NCBI RefSeq assembly: GCF_014596935.1
Contig: NZ_JACVXC010000004.1
Span: 299,181 to 363,180 of the forward strand
DNA from: Aestuariibaculum suncheonense
GTDB lineage: Bacteria; Bacteroidota; Bacteroidia; Flavobacteriales; Flavobacteriaceae
Direction of reading: 5' to 3'
Length of the DNA: 64,000 bases
Shown here: piece by piece, positions 1-10,300 of the stretch
Layout of the letters: the number at the start of each line of letters is the position of its first letter
Position numbering within the stretch: position 1 is the stretch's first letter
Translations under genes and position numbers: made by a program
Notes under the pieces: model-generated
Seen by the model: only the letters and a program-made list of their open reading frames with translations
What the model was told of the DNA's origin: nothing
Database searches by the model: none

Positions 1-1
1 T

Positions 2-319
2 TACTTTAAAATTGAGGGTTCAAAAGGTGCAATTCATATTCGGATTGGAGTTTCATTGGATTATCCAAATGGGATGCCACCTACTTTTGAATATTATAAT
101 CTAGAGGCCCCTGAAAAAGGTTGGCAAAATCTTAAACTTGAAGGCAAATGGTTTCCACATGCCTTTATCGGCTCCATGGGAGTGCTTCAAAAACACTGCA
201 TAGACAAGAGTTCTCCTTTACCAAACAGTGTTGAAGAAGCCTTAGACACCATGAAAATAGTTGAAGCCGCTTATAAATCAAGTGATTCAGGGGGTCTAAC
301 CTTCAACTCGATAGAATAA
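2..319 (+). CDS. Gfo/Idh/MocA-type oxidoreductase, C-terminal fragment (5' end outside window)
   Basis: The reading frame is open from base 2 and ends at a TAA at 317-319, so only the last 105 residues are visible. The fragment has a beta-rich stretch (KIEGSKGAIHIRIGVS), a KWFPHAFIGSMG segment and a closing helix ending VEAAYKSSDSGG. This is the usual ending of Gfo/Idh/MocA NAD(P)-dependent sugar dehydrogenases. The nucleotide-binding half lies upstream, so cofactor and substrate cannot be read. It sits 43 bp before a fuconate dehydratase on the same strand, so the two are probably co-transcribed, and a role in deoxy-sugar oxidation is an inference from that neighbour. An ATG at 56 is internal to the frame and is not the start. 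Confidence 0.7.
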   Translation, partial: YFKIEGSKGAIHIRIGVSLDYPNGMPPTFEYYNLEAPEKGWQNLKLEGKWFPHAFIGSMGVLQKHCIDKSSPLPNSVEEALDTMKIVEAAYKSSDSGGLTFNSIE

Positions 320-362
320 TAATAATAATAATACAAATACATCTTTTAAAAGAAAAGTCATA

Positions 363-1592
363 ATGAGTCAAATTATAATACTAAAAGGAACATCCTCTGA
401 TACAAGATTCCCACTTGAAAACGGCGCAGGTTCTGATGCCGTTCACTTAACTCCTATCTATGCTTACGCCATATGTAATTTACAAACGAATACCAATCTG
501 GTAGGAACTGGTCTTGCTTTTACCCTAGGAACAGGAAACAAATTGGTATGCGACGCTATAGACTATTTAGTTAAACATATTGAAGGCAAAGATATTGAAG
601 ATTTAATGGCTGACTTTGGCACCTACTACAAAGCCATGTCAGACGACCCTAATTTCAGATGGCTAGGACCACATAAAGGTGTGGTGCATTTGGCCTTAGC
701 AGCAGTAGTAAATGCCTGTTTTGATCTTTGGGCTAAATCTAGACAAGTACCTTTATGGAAATTACTGATTGATCTTTCTCCTGAAGCTTTGGTTAATACT
801 TTAGACTTTTCATTTTATGAAGACGTTTTACCTAAAGAAGAAGCCTTAACTTTATTAAAACAGCAACAAAATGGCATAAATGAACGAAGCAATATCCTAA
901 AAGACGGTTATCCGGGTTACGACACTTCGATTGGTTGGTTTAATTATTCAGATGAAAAAGTCGCTGAAAACATAAAAAAAGCAATGGACAAAGGCTTTAC
1001 AGCCATGAAACTTAAAGTGGGTTCCAAAGAAGCTTCACGTGATTTACGCAGAGCTGAACTCGTTAGAACTATTGCTGGAGATGCCGCTACCATTATGTTT
1101 GACGCTAATCAGCAATGGAATTTACCTCAAGCAATTGACATTTGTCATGAACTTAAAAAACTAAATCCGTACTGGGTTGAAGAACCAACACATCCTGATG
1201 ATGTATTTGCTCATGTAGAGTTGGCCAATCAAACCAATGTTAAAATTGCATTAGGAGAACACGTCCCTAATAAAATCATCTTTAAAAACTTCATGCAATC
1301 GGGTTGTATGTCTTTTAACCAGGTAGATGCTGTAAGAGTTGGTGGTGTTTCAGAATTTATACTAATTAGCTTACTATCTAAGAAATTTAATATTCCGGTT
1401 GTTCCTCATGTTGGTGACATGGGACAAATCCATCAGCATCTGGTTCTATTCAATCACATCACTATTAACCATCCCGTAGTGCTTTTAGAACATATTCCAC
1501 ATTTACGTGACAAATTTAAACACCCTGCAATAATAGAAAATGGTCGCTATCTGGTTCCTCAAGAACCTGGTATGAGTAGTGATTTACTCTAA
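363..1592 (+). CDS. fucD: L-fuconate dehydratase (enolase superfamily)
   Basis: Predicted to dehydrate L-fuconate to 2-keto-3-deoxy-L-fuconate in the oxidative, non-phosphorylating L-fucose pathway of the cytoplasm. The 409-residue protein has the enolase-superfamily layout: N-terminal capping domain, then a barrel carrying the KLK lysines (K216, K218), metal ligands D247, E273 and E299, and the general acid/base H349 in PHVGD. The FucD-specific stretches RWLGPHKGVVH (about 99-109) and GYPGYDTSIGWFNYSDEK match the Xanthomonas FucD family as I remember it. It is about 30 residues shorter than that enzyme, missing the C-terminal tail. ATG at 363 is the natural start. A related acid-sugar dehydratase (for example for rhamnonate) is less likely. 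A strong hairpin follows at 1614. Confidence 0.85.
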   Translation: MSQIIILKGTSSDTRFPLENGAGSDAVHLTPIYAYAICNLQTNTNLVGTGLAFTLGTGNKLVCDAIDYLVKHIEGKDIEDLMADFGTYYKAMSDDPNFRWLGPHKGVVHLALAAVVNACFDLWAKSRQVPLWKLLIDLSPEALVNTLDFSFYEDVLPKEEALTLLKQQQNGINERSNILKDGYPGYDTSIGWFNYSDEKVAENIKKAMDKGFTAMKLKVGSKEASRDLRRAELVRTIAGDAATIMFDANQQWNLPQAIDICHELKKLNPYWVEEPTHPDDVFAHVELANQTNVKIALGEHVPNKIIFKNFMQSGCMSFNQVDAVRVGGVSEFILISLLSKKFNIPVVPHVGDMGQIHQHLVLFNHITINHPVVLLEHIPHLRDKFKHPAIIENGRYLVPQEPGMSSDLL

Positions 1593-1613
1593 AAACGAAA
1601 GCATCATAAAAAC

Positions 1614-1646
1614 AAAAAATCGAGGGTTTGGACCCTCGATTTTTTT
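1614..1646. terminator. bidirectional intrinsic terminator
   Basis: A perfect stem, AAAAAATCGAGGG with CCCTCGATTTTTT, closes a 6-base loop and is flanked by A and T runs on both sides. It lies between the converging fuconate dehydratase and aldehyde dehydrogenase genes and can end both transcripts. Confidence 0.9.
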
Positions 1647-1673
1647 ATAGTTATCATTTTTTCCTTTAACTTA

Positions 1674-3266
1674 TTATAAGATATAATCTGTACTGATAAA
1701 ATTAGACACTTTTTTATCTAAAAGTTCATTTAAAATAGCCCTGTTGTAATCATTATCCTTTGAAGCTACAAAAGTTCGAATAGAAAATGATCGCAAGGCA
1801 TCATGCACACTTAAAGTACCATAAGCCGAATCTTTTCTTCCGGTAAACGGATACACATCTGGTCCGCGTTGACAAGAGCTATTTAAATTAACACGACATA
1901 CTAGATTCACTAAAGTGTCAATTAACGGCGCTAAGGTTTGTACATTTTTACCAAACAAGCTCACCTGCTGTCCGTAATTCGATTCTGCCATATCATCTAA
2001 AGGCTCTTCGATATCTGCAAAAGATATCACTGGAATTACAGGACCGAACTGTTCCTCCTGATATACACGCATCTCTTTATTCACAGGATAAAGTACTGCT
2101 GGATAAATATAATTTTCAGTCGTCTCTCCTCCCTTTTCATTTAAAATTGATGCCCCTTTTTCTAAGGCATCATCAATTAATTCCTGAATATAAGCAGGCT
2201 TTTCAACTTCTGGAAGTGGTGTTAATTTAGCGCCTGATTCCCATGGATTCCCAAATTTCAACTGATCGACTTTATAAGAAAAACGCCTGTTAAACTCTTC
2301 TGCTACCGATTCATGAACATACACCACCTTTAAAGCAGTACAACGCTGTCCATTAAACGATAAGGTTCCGGCAATACACTCTTCAACAGCTAAATCTAAA
2401 TCGGCGTCTGGTAAAATAATCGCCGGATTTTTAGCCTCCAATCCCAAAACCATACGTAATCTGTTTCCTTTAGGATGTTGCGATTGTAACGTGTTGGCCG
2501 ATTTACTATTCCCTATTAACGCCAACACATCTATTTTACCCGACTGCATGATTGGTGTTGCCAACGTTCTACCACGGCCATAAACAATATTCACAACGCC
2601 TTTAGGAAAACTACTCTGAAAGGCTTCCAGTAATGGACTTATCAATAAAACACCATGTTTAGCAGGCTTAAAAATTACCGTATTCCCCATAATCAGCGCG
2701 GGAATTAACAATGAAAAGGTTTCATTAAGCGGGTAATTATATGGCCCTAAACATAATACAACCCCTAACGGACCACGACGAATATGTGCATAAACGCCTT
2801 CACTCTTTTCAAACTTAGCAGAATCGCGATCAATTTGTTTGTAGGCTTCAATGGTATCATAAATATAATCTACGGTTCTATCGAACTCCTTTTCTGAATC
2901 TGGAAGATTTTTTCCAATTTCCCACATTAAAAGCTTAACAATTTCCTCGCGCTTGGTCTTCATTTGCTCTACAAACTTTTTCATGCAAGCAATTCTGTCA
3001 ACCACCTTCATAGTAGGCCATAAACCTTGACCTTTATCAAAAGCATCTAATGCTGAATTTAAAGATTCCATTGCTTCTGCCTCGCCGAGTTGCGGAATAG
3101 TTCCCAACAAAGTAGGCCTATAGTCTTCAGTTGAAGAAATCGTAGAATACACCTCTGCAGTTTCTCCGTGCCACTCTTTAAGCTCTCCAGAGACCAAATA
3201 ACTATTTTGATGCGTGAGTTTGTTTATTCTATATGGTTCAGGTATTTCTGAAAATTTCGTTTTCAT
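1674..3266 (-). CDS. gapN: NADP-dependent glyceraldehyde-3-phosphate dehydrogenase-like aldehyde dehydrogenase (GapN/ALDH11 type)
   Basis: A 530-residue aldehyde dehydrogenase with the catalytic cysteine C309 in FNGQRCTA, general base E277 in LGLEAKN and catalytic asparagine N177 in PYNYPLN. The ending [20 protein letters not shown] closely follows the non-phosphorylating GAPDH (GapN) branch, which oxidises glyceraldehyde 3-phosphate to 3-phosphoglycerate with NADP. That family assignment rests on recalled motifs. A lactaldehyde or other sugar-aldehyde substrate is possible given the neighbouring fuconate dehydratase, whose pathway can yield such aldehydes. It has about 30 more N-terminal residues than plant GapN. 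Monocistronic, converging on fucD. The ATG at 3266 opens [11 protein letters not shown]. Confidence 0.75.
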   Translation of the reverse strand: MKTKFSEIPEPYRINKLTHQNSYLVSGELKEWHGETAEVYSTISSTEDYRPTLLGTIPQLGEAEAMESLNSALDAFDKGQGLWPTMKVVDRIACMKKFVEQMKTKREEIVKLLMWEIGKNLPDSEKEFDRTVDYIYDTIEAYKQIDRDSAKFEKSEGVYAHIRRGPLGVVLCLGPYNYPLNETFSLLIPALIMGNTVIFKPAKHGVLLISPLLEAFQSSFPKGVVNIVYGRGRTLATPIMQSGKIDVLALIGNSKSANTLQSQHPKGNRLRMVLGLEAKNPAIILPDADLDLAVEECIAGTLSFNGQRCTALKVVYVHESVAEEFNRRFSYKVDQLKFGNPWESGAKLTPLPEVEKPAYIQELIDDALEKGASILNEKGGETTENYIYPAVLYPVNKEMRVYQEEQFGPVIPVISFADIEEPLDDMAESNYGQQVSLFGKNVQTLAPLIDTLVNLVCRVNLNSSCQRGPDVYPFTGRKDSAYGTLSVHDALRSFSIRTFVASKDNDYNRAILNELLDKKVSNFISTDYIL

Positions 3267-3566
3267 TTTTAATTGGTTTTAGTGATTAAAACTAGAGTTA
3301 AAGTTACTCATATTTTAACGAACAACGACTCAAAACCATCACATTGCGAATAAAAATACTGTATTTGCAGCATTAATTTGAAACCTTAAAAAAAACGAAA
3401 GTGCTACAACGTTTTCGGGTATAAAAAAGATAAAAACATTAAATTCAAAAGTCGACTAGAATATAAAAGGTGAAAACGATCAAATAATACACTTTTATGA
3501 ATAATATAATTGACATTTTTAAGACATAAATTTATTTATTTTACTTGTAATCAAATCTTAAAAAAC
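3267..3566. other. divergent intergenic region between gapN and sulfatase
   Basis: No gene is visible in these 300 bp. They must hold the promoters of both flanking genes. Three copies of an AAAACGA-like motif stand out: 3393-3399, then as CGTTTTC at 3410-3416, and GAAAACG at 3472-3478. They could be binding sites for a sugar-responsive repressor, but with so few copies in AT-rich DNA this is weak. Confidence 0.35.
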
Positions 3567-5138
3567 ATGCATATTAAAAATAGCATCTATTTTCTAACTA
3601 TTCTTTCACTGTTTTCTTGTAAATCAGACAACCAAAAACAATATACAAGTAAACCTAATATCATTTACATTTTAGCCGACGATTTAGGTTATGGAGACAT
3701 TGGTGCCTACGGTCAGGATAAAATTGAGACACCAAACATCGATTTATTAGCAAAAAACGGTATGCTGTTTACTCAGCATTACAGTGGCGCTCCGGTATGT
3801 GCACCGGCACGGTCGTCTTTACTAACAGGAACCCACATGGGACATTCCTATATTAGAGGAAATGATGAATGGCAACGTGGAGAACCTGGCGATGTCTGGA
3901 ATTATCGGAAAGTTGCTGCAGATTCGACTTTAGAAGGACAACGTCCGTTACCTAGAAACACCCTGACCATTGCTAAACTTTTAAAACAAGCCGGCTACAC
4001 CAATGGTATGTTTGGTAAATGGGGATTGGGAGCTCCACATACGGAATCTATTCCGACAACTATGGGGTTCGATTATTTTTTCGGATATAACTGTCAACGT
4101 CAGGCACACACATATACCCCTTTACACTTATACGAAAACGAAAAGCGCTATTATTTAGCGAACGACACGGTAGCTCCTAATACCAAACTTGATAAGGGTG
4201 CAGACCCAAACAACCCAAGCAGTTACAGTAAATACACTCAACCATACTATGCACCAGATGTGTCTTTCGAAAAAATGATTGGATTTATCGACTCTCTAAA
4301 AAAAGACGAACCATTTTTTATTTACTGGGCCTCACCTATTCCGCATATGCCATTACAAGCACCGAAAAACCGGGTCGATTATTACCTTAAAAAGTTTGGA
4401 GACGAAGCACCTTATATCGGCAATAAAGGCTACTTCCCTAATTGCTATCCAAAGGCAACTTATGCCGCAATGGTTTCGTATTTAGACGAAAATATAGGAA
4501 AATTAATTGCACGCCTTAAAGAAACCGGAAAATACGACAACACCCTCATTATTTTCACTTCCGATAACGGCCCAACCTATAATGGAGGAACAGATTCGCC
4601 TTGGTTTGACAGCGCCAGACCTTTTAAAAGTGATTACGGATATGGAAAAGGATTTGTTTATGAAGGTGGAATTCGTGTTCCAATGATCGCTTCATGGCCG
4701 GGTAAAATAAAGCCTAACACAACCACCGACCATATCTCTGCCTTCTGGGATGTCATGCCAACCTTTTGTGATATAGCCCAAATTGCACCTCCAGAAACCA
4801 TTGATGGTATTAGCTTCTTAAATACCTTAATTCAAAATGAGAACCAAAAAGAGCATGAATATTTGTATTGGGAATTTCCTGAGTATAACGGACAGGTTGC
4901 AGTTAGAATGGGGAACTGGAAAATGATCTGGAAAGACATAAAAAAGGGAAATACAGAAATCGAACTGTATGACCTTAGCAAAGATATTACCGAAGAACAC
5001 AATATTGGCGAAGATCACCCGGAAATCATTCAGCGTTTATATTCCATAATTAAGCAAGAACATCGCACACCGGAAATCGACCAGTTTAAAATTGAACCTA
5101 TTGAAGAATTAGTGAATAACAATCTCCATCATGAATAA
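3567..5138 (+). CDS. secreted lipoprotein sulfatase (S1 family, Cys-type)
   Basis: Predicted to hydrolyse sulfate esters, probably on algal polysaccharide, at the cell envelope. From the chosen ATG the protein is 523 residues and opens with a lipoprotein signal (lipobox LFSC), placing it in the periplasm or outer membrane. A longer reading from 3510 would bury this signal, so 3567 is preferred. Visible motifs: the metal-binding ADDLGYGD, then the formylglycine site CAPAR (about residue 78) followed by SSLLTG, later GKWGLG, and a second metal site FTSDNGPTYNGG. The Cys form of the site implies maturation by an FGE-type enzyme, not seen in this window. The specific S1 subfamily and substrate cannot be named from sequence alone. 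A terminator follows directly. Confidence 0.9.
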   Translation: MHIKNSIYFLTILSLFSCKSDNQKQYTSKPNIIYILADDLGYGDIGAYGQDKIETPNIDLLAKNGMLFTQHYSGAPVCAPARSSLLTGTHMGHSYIRGNDEWQRGEPGDVWNYRKVAADSTLEGQRPLPRNTLTIAKLLKQAGYTNGMFGKWGLGAPHTESIPTTMGFDYFFGYNCQRQAHTYTPLHLYENEKRYYLANDTVAPNTKLDKGADPNNPSSYSKYTQPYYAPDVSFEKMIGFIDSLKKDEPFFIYWASPIPHMPLQAPKNRVDYYLKKFGDEAPYIGNKGYFPNCYPKATYAAMVSYLDENIGKLIARLKETGKYDNTLIIFTSDNGPTYNGGTDSPWFDSARPFKSDYGYGKGFVYEGGIRVPMIASWPGKIKPNTTTDHISAFWDVMPTFCDIAQIAPPETIDGISFLNTLIQNENQKEHEYLYWEFPEYNGQVAVRMGNWKMIWKDIKKGNTEIELYDLSKDITEEHNIGEDHPEIIQRLYSIIKQEHRTPEIDQFKIEPIEELVNNNLHHE

Positions 5139-5169
5139 AAAAAGAGCGGTTAAATAACCGCTCTTTTTT
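5139..5169. terminator. bidirectional intrinsic terminator
   Basis: The stem AAAGAGCGGTTA / TAACCGCTCTTT with a 2-base loop is flanked by A and T runs. It lies between the converging sulfatase and ilvA and overlaps the last bases of ilvA. Confidence 0.9.
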
Positions 5170-6433
5170 ATACTAGAAACTGAAACAAATCAGGTTTATT
5201 ATTTAGGTAATCTCCAAAGAAATTACGTTGTTTCATTTTGGTAATTAAAGGCTCCAGATCATCCGATGATTTCAACTGAATTCCAACGACTGCCGAACCA
5301 TTCTCGCGATTGGTCTTCTTTGCATACTGGAAAAAAGTAATATCATCGTTAGGCCCTAAAATATCTACCACAAATTCTCGTAAGGCTCCCGCTCGTTGCG
5401 GAAACTTGACAATAAAGTAATGTTTTAGATTGGCATATAGTAAGGCACGCTCCTTAATTTCTGCCGTACGGGTAATATCGTTATTACTACCACTTACCAC
5501 ACAAACCACATTTTTCCCTTTGATCTCCTCGGCGTAAAAATCTAAGGCTGAAATACTCAATGCTCCGGCCGGCTCCACTACAATAGCATCTTTATTATAA
5601 AGCTCTAAAATGGTTTCGCAAACCTTCCCTTCCGGCACTGTAATCATATCGTGTAAATTGGCTTTACAGATTTCAAAGGTTAAGTCGCCGACACGTTTTA
5701 CCGCCGCCCCGTCAATAAATTTTTCAATATCGTCTAATTCAGTATTAACACCATTTTGCAACGACACTTTCATAGATGGCGCGCCTTCCGGCTCAACACC
5801 TATAATCTTGGTATTTGGAGATAAGGTTTTAAAAACAGTTGACAGTCCAGAAGCTAATCCACCACCACCAACGGCGATAAAAACATAATCGATAGGTCCT
5901 GTTGTTTGTTCCAGAATTTCCATTCCAATAGTCGCCTGACCTTCAATTACCTTTTCATCATTAAAAGGGTGTATAAATGTCTTTTTCTGTTCTGCACACT
6001 CCTTCATCGCCGCATTATAGGCATCGTCGTAAGTGTCGCCTATCAGCTTAATTTCAATATAATCCTCTCCAAACATTTTAACCTGCTCCACCTTTTGATT
6101 TGGTGTCGGGGCAGGCATATAAATACTTCCCTTAATTTTTAATAATTTACAGGATAATGCTACGCCCTGCGCATGATTTCCGGCACTAGCACAAACCACG
6201 CCGCTAGCAGATTCTTCGGCCGTTAACGAGCTTATTTTGTTATAAGCCCCTCTAATCTTATAGGAACGTACCTGCTGTAAATCTTCACGCTTTAAAAGTA
6301 TGTTAGCATCAAACTGTTTAGAATACCTTAAGCTTGGGCTTAAAGGCGTAACTGCCGATACCTTTTTAATGGTATCGGCAGCTACTTTAACATTATCAAT
6401 ACTTGGAAAATATATGGTTTTCCCTTTTTCCAT
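5168..6433 (-). CDS. ilvA: threonine ammonia-lyase (threonine dehydratase)
   Basis: PLP enzyme that deaminates threonine to 2-oxobutanoate, the first committed step to isoleucine. The 421-residue protein has the PLP lysine K59 in RSYKIRGAYN, the glycine-rich cofactor loop (VGGGGLASGLS) and a C-terminal ACT-like regulatory segment (HYFIVKFPQRAGALREFV...). This is the one-ACT-domain length, shorter than the 514-residue E. coli biosynthetic enzyme with its duplicated regulatory region. It is the last gene of the ilv operon, 40 bp after ilvC, and ends in a bidirectional terminator. Position in the operon supports a biosynthetic rather than catabolic role. Confidence 0.93.
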   Translation of the reverse strand: MEKGKTIYFPSIDNVKVAADTIKKVSAVTPLSPSLRYSKQFDANILLKREDLQQVRSYKIRGAYNKISSLTAEESASGVVCASAGNHAQGVALSCKLLKIKGSIYMPAPTPNQKVEQVKMFGEDYIEIKLIGDTYDDAYNAAMKECAEQKKTFIHPFNDEKVIEGQATIGMEILEQTTGPIDYVFIAVGGGGLASGLSTVFKTLSPNTKIIGVEPEGAPSMKVSLQNGVNTELDDIEKFIDGAAVKRVGDLTFEICKANLHDMITVPEGKVCETILELYNKDAIVVEPAGALSISALDFYAEEIKGKNVVCVVSGSNNDITRTAEIKERALLYANLKHYFIVKFPQRAGALREFVVDILGPNDDITFFQYAKKTNRENGSAVVGIQLKSSDDLEPLITKMKQRNFFGDYLNNKPDLFQFLV

Positions 6434-6473
6434 AAATGTATTTTTTAATATCTCGCTTTCGCGGAACTTGTAA

Positions 6474-7949
6474 CTAAACGATTGGTTTCATAGCCGTCAT
6501 AGACGCTCTTAAGAACGAACCGATTTTCTCTACCGGATGCTCTCTTAACGCTTTATTAACCGCTATTAACTTCGCATTATCAACACCTTTACCGTTATCT
6601 TTAGCATAAGCTTTACCAATAACATCAGTGTCTATTTTTGTCATGAAATCTGCTAATAATGGCTTACAAGCGTGGTCGAATAAATAACAACCGTACTCAG
6701 CAGTATCAGAAATCACACTGTTCATTTCGTATAATTTACGTCTTGCAATCGTGTTAGCGATAAGCGGCGTTTCGTGTAACGACTCATAGTAAGCAGACGC
6801 ATCGATAATTCCTGAATCGGTCATAGCTTCGAAAGCTAATTCCACACCAGCTCTTACCATAGCTACCATTAACACACCATTATCGTAGAACTCTTGCTCA
6901 GAGATTTCAACATCACCTGCAGGTGTTTTTTCAAAAGCTGTTTCTGCAGTAGCTGCTCTCCATGTTAATAATTTCTCATCACCGTTAGCCCAGTCTTCCA
7001 TCATGCCGCTAGAGAAACGTCCTTCCATAATATCATCCATATGCTTTTGGAATAACGGACGCATGATATCTTTTAATTCTTCTGAAAGTTCGAATGCTTT
7101 AATTTTAGCTGGATTTGAAAGTCTGTCCATCATATTAGTGATACCACCATACTTAAGACCTTCGGTAATGGTTTCCCATCCGTACTGAATTAATTTAGAA
7201 GCGTAACCAGCATCGATACCTTTTTCAATCATTTTATCGAAACAAAGGATAGATCCTGTTTGTAACAATCCACATAAAATGGTTTGCTCACCCATTAAAT
7301 CCGATTTCACCTCAGCAACGAAAGATGATTCTAACACACCTGCTCTGTCACCTCCAGTTGCTGCTGCATAAGCTTTAGCTTGTGACCATCCTTTTCCTTC
7401 AGGATCGTTTTCAGGATGTACTGCTATAAGTGTTGGCACACCAAAACCTCTTTTATACTCTTCTCTAACCTCTGATCCAGGACACTTAGGCGCCACCATG
7501 ATTACGGTCAAATCTTCACGAATTTGAGTACCTTCTTCAACAATGTTGAATCCGTGAGAATACGATAACGTTGCTCCTTTTTTCATTAAAGGCATTACCG
7601 CATTTACAACACTTGTATGTTGTTTATCTGGAGTTAAGTTTAATACTAAATCTGCCGTTGGAATTAACTCTTCGTATGTTCCTACATTAAATCCGTTATC
7701 TGTTGCATTTACAAACGACTTACGTTTTTCAGCAATCGCCTCAGCACGTAATGCATAAGAAATATCTAATCCTGAATCTCTCATGTTTAACCCTTGGTTA
7801 AGTCCTTGCGCACCACAACCTACGATAACAATTTTTTTGCCTTTTAATGCATTTACACCATCTTCAAATTCTGAAGAGTCCATAAATCTACACTTCGATA
7901 ATTGGTCTAATTTATCTCTTAACGAAAGTGTGTTAAAATAATTTCCCAT
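6474..7949 (-). CDS. ilvC: ketol-acid reductoisomerase, class II (long form)
   Basis: Converts acetolactate and acetohydroxybutyrate into the dihydroxy acids of the valine and isoleucine pathways, using NAD(P)H and Mg. At 491 residues it is the long class II form with a duplicated C-terminal domain, as in E. coli, not the 330-residue class I form. The dinucleotide-binding loop [18 protein letters not shown] is near residues 43-60, and the catalytic region includes [13 protein letters not shown]. It sits 10 bp downstream of ilvN and 40 bp before ilvA, so it is clearly in the same transcript. Confidence 0.97.
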   Translation of the reverse strand: MGNYFNTLSLRDKLDQLSKCRFMDSSEFEDGVNALKGKKIVIVGCGAQGLNQGLNMRDSGLDISYALRAEAIAEKRKSFVNATDNGFNVGTYEELIPTADLVLNLTPDKQHTSVVNAVMPLMKKGATLSYSHGFNIVEEGTQIREDLTVIMVAPKCPGSEVREEYKRGFGVPTLIAVHPENDPEGKGWSQAKAYAAATGGDRAGVLESSFVAEVKSDLMGEQTILCGLLQTGSILCFDKMIEKGIDAGYASKLIQYGWETITEGLKYGGITNMMDRLSNPAKIKAFELSEELKDIMRPLFQKHMDDIMEGRFSSGMMEDWANGDEKLLTWRAATAETAFEKTPAGDVEISEQEFYDNGVLMVAMVRAGVELAFEAMTDSGIIDASAYYESLHETPLIANTIARRKLYEMNSVISDTAEYGCYLFDHACKPLLADFMTKIDTDVIGKAYAKDNGKGVDNAKLIAVNKALREHPVEKIGSFLRASMTAMKPIV

Positions 7950-7959
7950 TTTTTAATTT

Positions 7960-8499
7960 CTAGTTATTATGATTATTGAATGCCATAAGCATATCGGTTA
8001 CTCTCATTTCGTCTTTTGTTACTGCAATACGCCCGGCACGCACAAACTGCATGATGCCAAACACATTTAAATCTCTGCGAAGCGATTCAATTTCATGTCG
8101 TCTTCCTGATTTTTCTAAAACAAAAAACTCTTTATTTACTGTAACAATTCTTGAATTGCTATCTTTTATAATATTCTGAATTTGAGGCTCCTCAAACAAT
8201 AACGCCGACTTGATTTTAAACATACAAGATTCGGTATAAATCGTTTCTTCATCGGTATGATAATACGCGCGAATCACCTCGATCTGTTTTTCAAACTGCT
8301 TTACAATTTTCGCCGCCTGAGCTTCTGTAATATTGACAACAATAACAAATCGGAACACATCATCAATTTCAGATTGTGATGTTGTTAAACTTTCAATGTT
8401 GATATGTCTGCGCTGAAAAATTGCCGAAACACGGTTTAACAAACCAATGTTGTTTTCGGTATAAAGCGATATGGTAAATGTTTTTATTTCTTCGTTCAT
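7960..8499 (-). CDS. ilvN: acetolactate synthase small (regulatory) subunit
   Basis: The 179-residue regulatory partner of IlvB, expected to bind valine and control the catalytic subunit. The N-terminal ACT domain is recognisable (SLYTENNIGLLNRVSAIFQRRHINIESLT), followed by the usual C-terminal half (SRIVTVNKEFFVLEKSG). Length is normal for a one-ACT IlvN/IlvH. It lies 13 bp after ilvB and 10 bp before ilvC. Confidence 0.95.
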   Translation of the reverse strand: MNEEIKTFTISLYTENNIGLLNRVSAIFQRRHINIESLTTSQSEIDDVFRFVIVVNITEAQAAKIVKQFEKQIEVIRAYYHTDEETIYTESCMFKIKSALLFEEPQIQNIIKDSNSRIVTVNKEFFVLEKSGRRHEIESLRRDLNVFGIMQFVRAGRIAVTKDEMRVTDMLMAFNNHNN

Positions 8500-8512
8500 T
8501 CTTTCTGATAAT

Positions 8513-10246
8513 TTAGCTTAAACGTACATCTGAAACCGAAGCTCCTGTTGGAACCATCGGGAATACATTATCCTCTTTTTCAACGCAAACTTCAAGGAAA
8601 TAAGCATCTTTTGAAGCAATCATTTCTTTAACGGCATCGGCTAATTCTGCTCTGGTTTTTACACGTTTAGCTTCAATGTAGTATCCTTTGGCAATAGTAA
8701 CGAAATCTGGATTCGTCATTTCGGTAGACGCATAACGCTTATCGAAGAATAACTGTTGCCACTGGCGCACCATTCCTAAGAATTCGTTGTTTAAAACCAC
8801 TATTTTAACCGGAACTTTGGTTTGGAAAATAGTCCCTAATTCCTGAATATTCATTTGATAACCACCATCACCAATAATAGCAACAACTTCACGATCTGGA
8901 GCTCCCATTTTCGCACCAATGGCTGCCGGTAAAGCGAAGCCCATGGTTCCTAAACCACCCGATGTAATATTACTTTTGGTCACGTTGAAATGGGCATAAC
9001 GACAAGCTATCATCTGGTGCTGTCCAACATCAGAAACAATGGCTGCATTCCCTTTCGTTTCTTCATTAATCTGTCTTAATACCTCACCCATAGTCAGGCC
9101 TTCCTTTTCCGGATGGATATCCCCTTTTATTACCTGTTCAAACTCAATAGCATACAAATCTTTAAATTCCTGTAACCAGGCATCATGCGATTTTGCTTCT
9201 AATAAAGGTAATAATTGGGCTAAACTGTCTTTAGAATCACCAATTACAGCCACATCGGTTTTTACGTTCTTATCAATCTCAGCCGGATCGATATCGAAGT
9301 GTACTATTTTCGCTTGCTTTGCGTAAGAATCTAATTTACCAGTTACACGGTCGTCAAAACGCATTCCTATGGCAATTAACACATCACATTCGTTGGTTAA
9401 TTTGTTAGGCGCATAATTTCCGTGCATCCCCACCATTCCAATATTTAATGGATGTGATGTAGGCATTGCAGAAGCACCAAGAATGGTCCAAGCCGAAGGA
9501 ATACCTGCCTTCTCCACTACTGCTTTTAATTCTTCTTCAGCCTTACCTAAAATAACGCCTTGTCCCCAAACAATCATTGGTTTTTTAGCTGCGTTAATTA
9601 AATCGGCTGCCGCCTGAACATCTGCAGGATTTGTTTTTGGTACCGGCCAATAGCTACGTACACCTTTGCAAGGTACGTACTCAAAATCAAGCTCCCCTAC
9701 TTGTGCATCTTTAGTAATATCTACAAGTACAGGCCCTGGACGACCACTTTTTGCTATATAAAATGCCTTTGCTAATGCTGCAGGAATATCGGCAGCTTTC
9801 GTTACCTGACAGTTCCATTTGGTAACCGGCGTAGAAATACCTACAATATCGGTTTCCTGAAACGCATCGCTACCTAACAAATGAGAAAACACCTGACCCG
9901 TAATACAGACTAATGGTGTAGAATCGATTTGCGCATCGGCAATACCTGTGACTAAATTAGTTGCACCTGGTCCTGAAGTTGCGATAGCAACTCCAACTTT
10001 ACCTGAAATACGAGCATAACCCTGAGCTGCGTGAGCCGCCCCTTGTTCATGCCTGGTTAAGACGTGATGAATCTGGTCTTGAAACTTAAACAGTTCATCA
10101 TAAACAGGCATAATAGCACCTCCCGGATATCCGTAAAGAATGTCTACACCTTCTGCGATTAAACTGCGTACTACAGCTTCGCTACCTGAAATACGCATCG
10201 TTTTACTTGCCACTTCCTGTGTTTTATTTTCCGTTTCTGTGTTCAT
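8513..10246 (-). CDS. ilvB: acetolactate synthase large (catalytic) subunit
   Basis: ThDP enzyme that condenses pyruvate with pyruvate or 2-oxobutanoate. It has 577 residues, with the ThDP-activating glutamate E67 in RHEQGAAHAAQGYAR, a central FAD/rhodanese-like domain, and the C-terminal ThDP/Mg motif GDGGYQMNIQELGT ... NNEFLG. The sequence VRQWQQLFFDKRYAST is typical of biosynthetic AHAS rather than catabolic AlsS. ATG at 10246 starts a 15-residue polar extension before the family core. Second gene of the operon, 54 bp after ilvD. Confidence 0.97.
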   Translation of the reverse strand: MNTETENKTQEVASKTMRISGSEAVVRSLIAEGVDILYGYPGGAIMPVYDELFKFQDQIHHVLTRHEQGAAHAAQGYARISGKVGVAIATSGPGATNLVTGIADAQIDSTPLVCITGQVFSHLLGSDAFQETDIVGISTPVTKWNCQVTKAADIPAALAKAFYIAKSGRPGPVLVDITKDAQVGELDFEYVPCKGVRSYWPVPKTNPADVQAAADLINAAKKPMIVWGQGVILGKAEEELKAVVEKAGIPSAWTILGASAMPTSHPLNIGMVGMHGNYAPNKLTNECDVLIAIGMRFDDRVTGKLDSYAKQAKIVHFDIDPAEIDKNVKTDVAVIGDSKDSLAQLLPLLEAKSHDAWLQEFKDLYAIEFEQVIKGDIHPEKEGLTMGEVLRQINEETKGNAAIVSDVGQHQMIACRYAHFNVTKSNITSGGLGTMGFALPAAIGAKMGAPDREVVAIIGDGGYQMNIQELGTIFQTKVPVKIVVLNNEFLGMVRQWQQLFFDKRYASTEMTNPDFVTIAKGYYIEAKRVKTRAELADAVKEMIASKDAYFLEVCVEKEDNVFPMVPTGASVSDVRLS

Positions 10247-10300
10247 AATTCACAATTTCTATATGTGAGATTTCCGCTTTCGCGGAAATAAAAAATCTAT

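Noticed and set aside
5906..6142. Small hydrophobic frame opposite ilvA
   Set aside because: A shadow of the conserved ilvA coding sequence, with no independent support.
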